A DNA stretch of 8,613 nt from Candidatus Nitrosymbiomonas sp. Its GTDB lineage: Bacteria > Sysuimicrobiota > Sysuimicrobiia > Sysuimicrobiales > Humicultoraceae. The DNA lies in contig DYHL01000107.1 of assembly GCA_020724185.1 (NCBI GenBank), forward strand, positions 1 to 8,613, read 5' to 3'. The notes under the pieces are model-generated. The model was not told where the DNA came from and did no database searches. It saw only the letters and a list, made by a program, of their open reading frames with translations. Below, piece by piece: positions 6,596 to 8,613 of the stretch (the first letter of the stretch is position 1; every line of letters begins with the position of its first letter). Made by a program: the position numbers and the translations under genes.

Positions 6596-7791
6596 GAGGA
6601 ACGCCGTCCTTCGAGCAGCCAGAGCCCCATGCGCAGCGCGGCGCCCGCGCGGCGCATGGCCTCAGGGTCCGAGGACCTCGCCATCTCAGCCCGCGCTACC
6701 CCGACGAACCTCCCGGCTACCGAGAGATCGGGATATGCCACCGCTTCCAGGTCTGCGGGAGACGGCAGCGAATCATCCACGATCTCCAGCGAGAGGAAGC
6801 TGCCGGCCAGGCGGTTGCGCAGATCGTCCACGGCAATGAACTGGTTGATGCGGGAGTTCCCGCGCATCTGGATGAGGGCGGCGTGATTGGGATCGGCCAG
6901 CGCCCGGATCGCCTCGGCCAGTTCCTCGGTCGAGTTGAACGCTGCCGGCTCAAGGGTGTGCCGCACGAACCGCCGCCGCGCCACGGGGACGGGTCGCACC
7001 ACGGGAACGGGCTGCGCCACTGGGACGGGCTGCGCCGCGATCCTCTCCCCGAGCCGCACGAGCAGGGGCGAACCCTCGCCCTCTTGCGCGGCCACCATCT
7101 CCGGGGATCCTGGGCACCAGGCCGCCACCGCTTCGGCCGAGAGATCGCGCCGGACCGGCGATCCTCCCAGGGCCAGGTAGCCGGCTCCCGACGCAGCGAT
7201 CTGGCGGCTCAGGGCGCGGAGGCCCTCTTCGGACTCGGGGATCTCCAAATGCAGCGCGCCGATGAGGCAGCGCTGATGCCTGTGGATGGAAACGGCCGCG
7301 AGCGCCTCAGCGTGCACCGGCGCCGCGCCCCAGGACACGCCGACGACCGTGAGGTCGAGGTCGCGCAGCTCAATGGCCTTCGGCGTCTCCGGGAAGACAA
7401 TGACGCGTTCCAAATCGGAGAGCGCTCCCGAGGCGTAGTTCCTCTCGTAGCAGGCGTCCAGCGGCCCGGCCGCCACCAGCACGGGTATGCCGCGCTCCGA
7501 GAAGCGAGCGAGCTGCGCCCGCGCGAACTCGGCCAGGTCACGCGGGGGAAACGGCGTCCCAAACAGGTTCCCGGTGATCAACACCAGGGCAGGGGCAAGA
7601 CCCAGGCCCTGATCCACGGCCCGCACGAAGGTCTCGCGCACCACAAGGCGGTGAGCGGACCCCGCATCCCCCAGGAACGGGAATGCGCCTCCCAAGCGGA
7701 CGTCGGCCAGGTGAAAGATCGCCGGCCCGCCTTCGGGCTGGATTTCTACCGGCAAGGTGACGGCCATGGTCTCCGTGGTCTCCATGGTCAT
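6592..7791 (-). CDS. SbcD/Mre11/YhaO-like protein with degenerate phosphoesterase motifs
   Basis: The position directly ahead of an SbcC/YhaN-like ATPase and the order of motif-like blocks identify this 399-aa protein as the Mre11/SbcD-type partner. The metallophosphoesterase motifs are eroded. HLADVRLGG (27-35) has Arg32 for the motif I His. LITGNLFG (71-78) has Asn75 for the motif II Asp and Gly78 in place of the usual second Asp. AAGPLDA (107-113) replaces GNHD. H181 in GALHLE may be the retained fourth-motif His. LALGGSP (206-212) replaces GHxH. Only about two of seven usual metal ligands (D30, H181) remain, so nuclease activity is unlikely. A hexapeptide repeat at 253-270 links the core to a C-terminal domain (about 275-399). 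Start: ATG at 7791 or 7785; GGGAAG lies seven bases before the 7785 ATG and almost touches the 7791 one, which favours 7785. The gene begins 50 bases after the amidohydrolase stop. Confidence 0.75.
   Translation of the reverse strand: MTMETTETMAVTLPVEIQPEGGPAIFHLADVRLGGAFPFLGDAGSAHRLVVRETFVRAVDQGLGLAPALVLITGNLFGTPFPPRDLAEFARAQLARFSERGIPVLVAAGPLDACYERNYASGALSDLERVIVFPETPKAIELRDLDLTVVGVSWGAAPVHAEALAAVSIHRHQRCLIGALHLEIPESEEGLRALSRQIAASGAGYLALGGSPVRRDLSAEAVAAWCPGSPEMVAAQEGEGSPLLVRLGERIAAQPVPVAQPVPVVRPVPVARRRFVRHTLEPAAFNSTEELAEAIRALADPNHAALIQMRGNSRINQFIAVDDLRNRLAGSFLSLEIVDDSLPSPADLEAVAYPDLSVAGRFVGVARAEMARSSDPEAMRRAGAALRMGLWLLEGRRSS
6982..7035 (-). repeat. Three tandem 18-bp units encoding a Pro-Val hexapeptide repeat
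   Basis: Three consecutive in-frame 18-base units encode AQPVPV, AQPVPV and VRPVPV (residues 253-270 of the SbcD-like protein). The units differ at a few bases, so the repeat is not a fresh duplication. It lies between the degenerate phosphoesterase core and the C-terminal domain and probably forms a stiff, extended proline-rich linker. Copy number could vary among relatives without shifting the frame. Confidence 0.85.
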
Positions 7792-7841
7792 TCTTCCCGA
7801 TTCCGACCTGCTTCAGGCCGCGCGTGGGCCTCGGCCAGGTT

Positions 7842-8613
7842 CTAGCCGGTGATGCCGAAGATCCGCCGCGCGTTTCCAGCCAGGATCAGTGCCCGCTCGT
7901 CATCGTTCAGGTCGAGCCGATCGAGAATCGCCACCTGTTCGTTCACGAGTTCCTGCCGGTAGCCGCTGAAGTAGGTCGAGTCGGTGCCAAACAAGATGCG
8001 CGACGGCCCGAACGTGCGCAGCGCATCCCTGAAGACTTGATCGAGAGACGGTTCGCCTGGGACGTAGGTGCGCCAGTTGTTGGTGCCGGAGGTGTCCACG
8101 CAGATGTTCTCGGTGTGATAGGCCAGCAATAGCGTCTCACGCAGGAAGCCGGCGCCAAGGTGGGCGATGATGAAGGTGACGTCGGGGAACTCCCGGCCTG
8201 GGGCCGACAGCGCCAGCGGGTTGGCGAAGGTCAGATCGTAGAACATTCCGACGGTGATGCCGAAGTGGATGATTATCGGCAGGTTGCACTCGGCCGCCGC
8301 TTCGTAGACCGGGTAGACCAGGCGGTCGTTGAGCTCCACCCGGTAGGCCGGTGCGTAGAGTTTGAGCGCGCGAAACCCCATCGAGGGGAACTGCCGGACG
8401 GTGCGCGCCGCGTCCGGGTGGGTGGGATCCATGAGCGAGCCGCAGCCGTAGAGCCGATCGGGCCGCAGCGCGATGAACTCGGCCAGGTCGTCGTGCGCCT
8501 CGCCCATGGCGATGAAGACCCCAGTGGAGACCCCTGCCTTGTCGAAGCCGTCCAGCCACATCTGCGCCTGCTCGGCCAGCGAGACCCCTTCGAGATGGGC
8601 AATCCGCTCCTGG
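7842..8613 (-). CDS. Amidohydrolase-2 family metal-dependent hydrolase, 5' end beyond the window
   Basis: The frame is open to the right edge: 17 further codons precede the internal ATG at 8561, so the real start lies outside. About 256 residues are visible of a family usually around 280-350 aa. The first strand, which normally carries the HxH metal pair, is therefore probably the missing part. Counting from the ATG at 8561, the visible barrel motifs are FRALKLY (63-69), the metal-site His in PIIIHFG (H99), the second His in IIAHLGAG (H134), the catalytic Asp in FGTDST (D194), and the typical closing ILAGNARRIFGI (226-237). This fits the PF04909/COG2159 group of TIM-barrel hydrolases, decarboxylases and lactonases acting on carboxylated substrates. 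Specific substrate cannot be read. It is the first visible gene of the minus-strand array, with 50 bases to the SbcD-like gene. Confidence 0.87.
   Translation of the reverse strand, partial: QERIAHLEGVSLAEQAQMWLDGFDKAGVSTGVFIAMGEAHDDLAEFIALRPDRLYGCGSLMDPTHPDAARTVRQFPSMGFRALKLYAPAYRVELNDRLVYPVYEAAAECNLPIIIHFGITVGMFYDLTFANPLALSAPGREFPDVTFIIAHLGAGFLRETLLLAYHTENICVDTSGTNNWRTYVPGEPSLDQVFRDALRTFGPSRILFGTDSTYFSGYRQELVNEQVAILDRLDLNDDERALILAGNARRIFGITG

Noticed and set aside
7815..7831. Hairpin AGGCC/GGCCT with a 7-base loop between the amidohydrolase and the SbcD-like gene
   Set aside because: Only a 5-bp stem and no T-run on the minus strand, so it does not support an intrinsic terminator.
6883..7845. 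320-codon plus-strand ORF antisense to the SbcD-like gene
   Set aside because: Considered because the SbcD-like motifs are degenerate. Its translation shows no fold-like pattern, and the minus-strand frame fits the tandem overlap with the ATPase.

Overview
This is an 8.6 kb window of high-GC bacterial DNA. By eye it is strongly GC-rich from about position 570 rightwards, and the first ~550 bases are visibly more AT-rich. Every gene I trust in the GC-rich part lies on the minus strand. The genes are packed with 4-base GTGA/ATGA stop-start overlaps, as in long prokaryotic operons. The genus cannot be named from the sequence. The YhaO/YhaN-like pair and the MazEF-type module suggest Bacteria, but these families are too widespread to place a phylum.

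Layout in transcription order (right to left). (1) 7842-8613: 5'-truncated amidohydrolase-2 type TIM-barrel hydrolase running off the right edge. (2) 6592-7791: SbcD/Mre11/YhaO-like protein whose phosphoesterase metal site is largely destroyed. (3) 4481-6595: SbcC/Rad50/YhaN-like ABC-type ATPase with intact nucleotide-binding motifs and a double hydrophobic segment in the middle of its coiled coil. (4) 3348-4484: mandelate racemase-type enolase-superfamily enzyme, probably a sugar-acid dehydratase or racemase. (5) 3249-3347: the only clear intergenic gap inside the array, holding a ribosome binding site, a small inverted repeat and a tRNA-like sequence. (6) 2982-3248 and 2638-2985: ribbon-helix-helix antitoxin and MazF/PemK toxin. 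(7) 1595-2641: galactose-1-phosphate uridylyltransferase (galT). (8) 532-1563 (or 1629): galactokinase (galK) with a shortened C-terminus.

The left ~530 bases carry, on the plus strand, the C-terminal part of a concanavalin/LamG-like beta-sandwich protein that lacks a good start and is probably broken. The galK C-terminus is lost where the composition changes, so position ~550-575 looks like a recombination, insertion or assembly junction.

How the genes fit together: GalT and GalK are two steps of the Leloir pathway (galactose to galactose-1-phosphate to UDP-galactose). The enolase-superfamily enzyme and the amidohydrolase would suit catabolism of a sugar acid or lactone, but no substrate can be assigned. 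The SbcD/SbcC-like pair is a DNA- or envelope-associated ATPase complex placed between those two metabolic genes. The toxin-antitoxin pair overlaps galT, so the addiction module and the galactose genes probably share one message. The most unusual item is the ATPase partnered with an apparently catalytically dead Mre11-like subunit.
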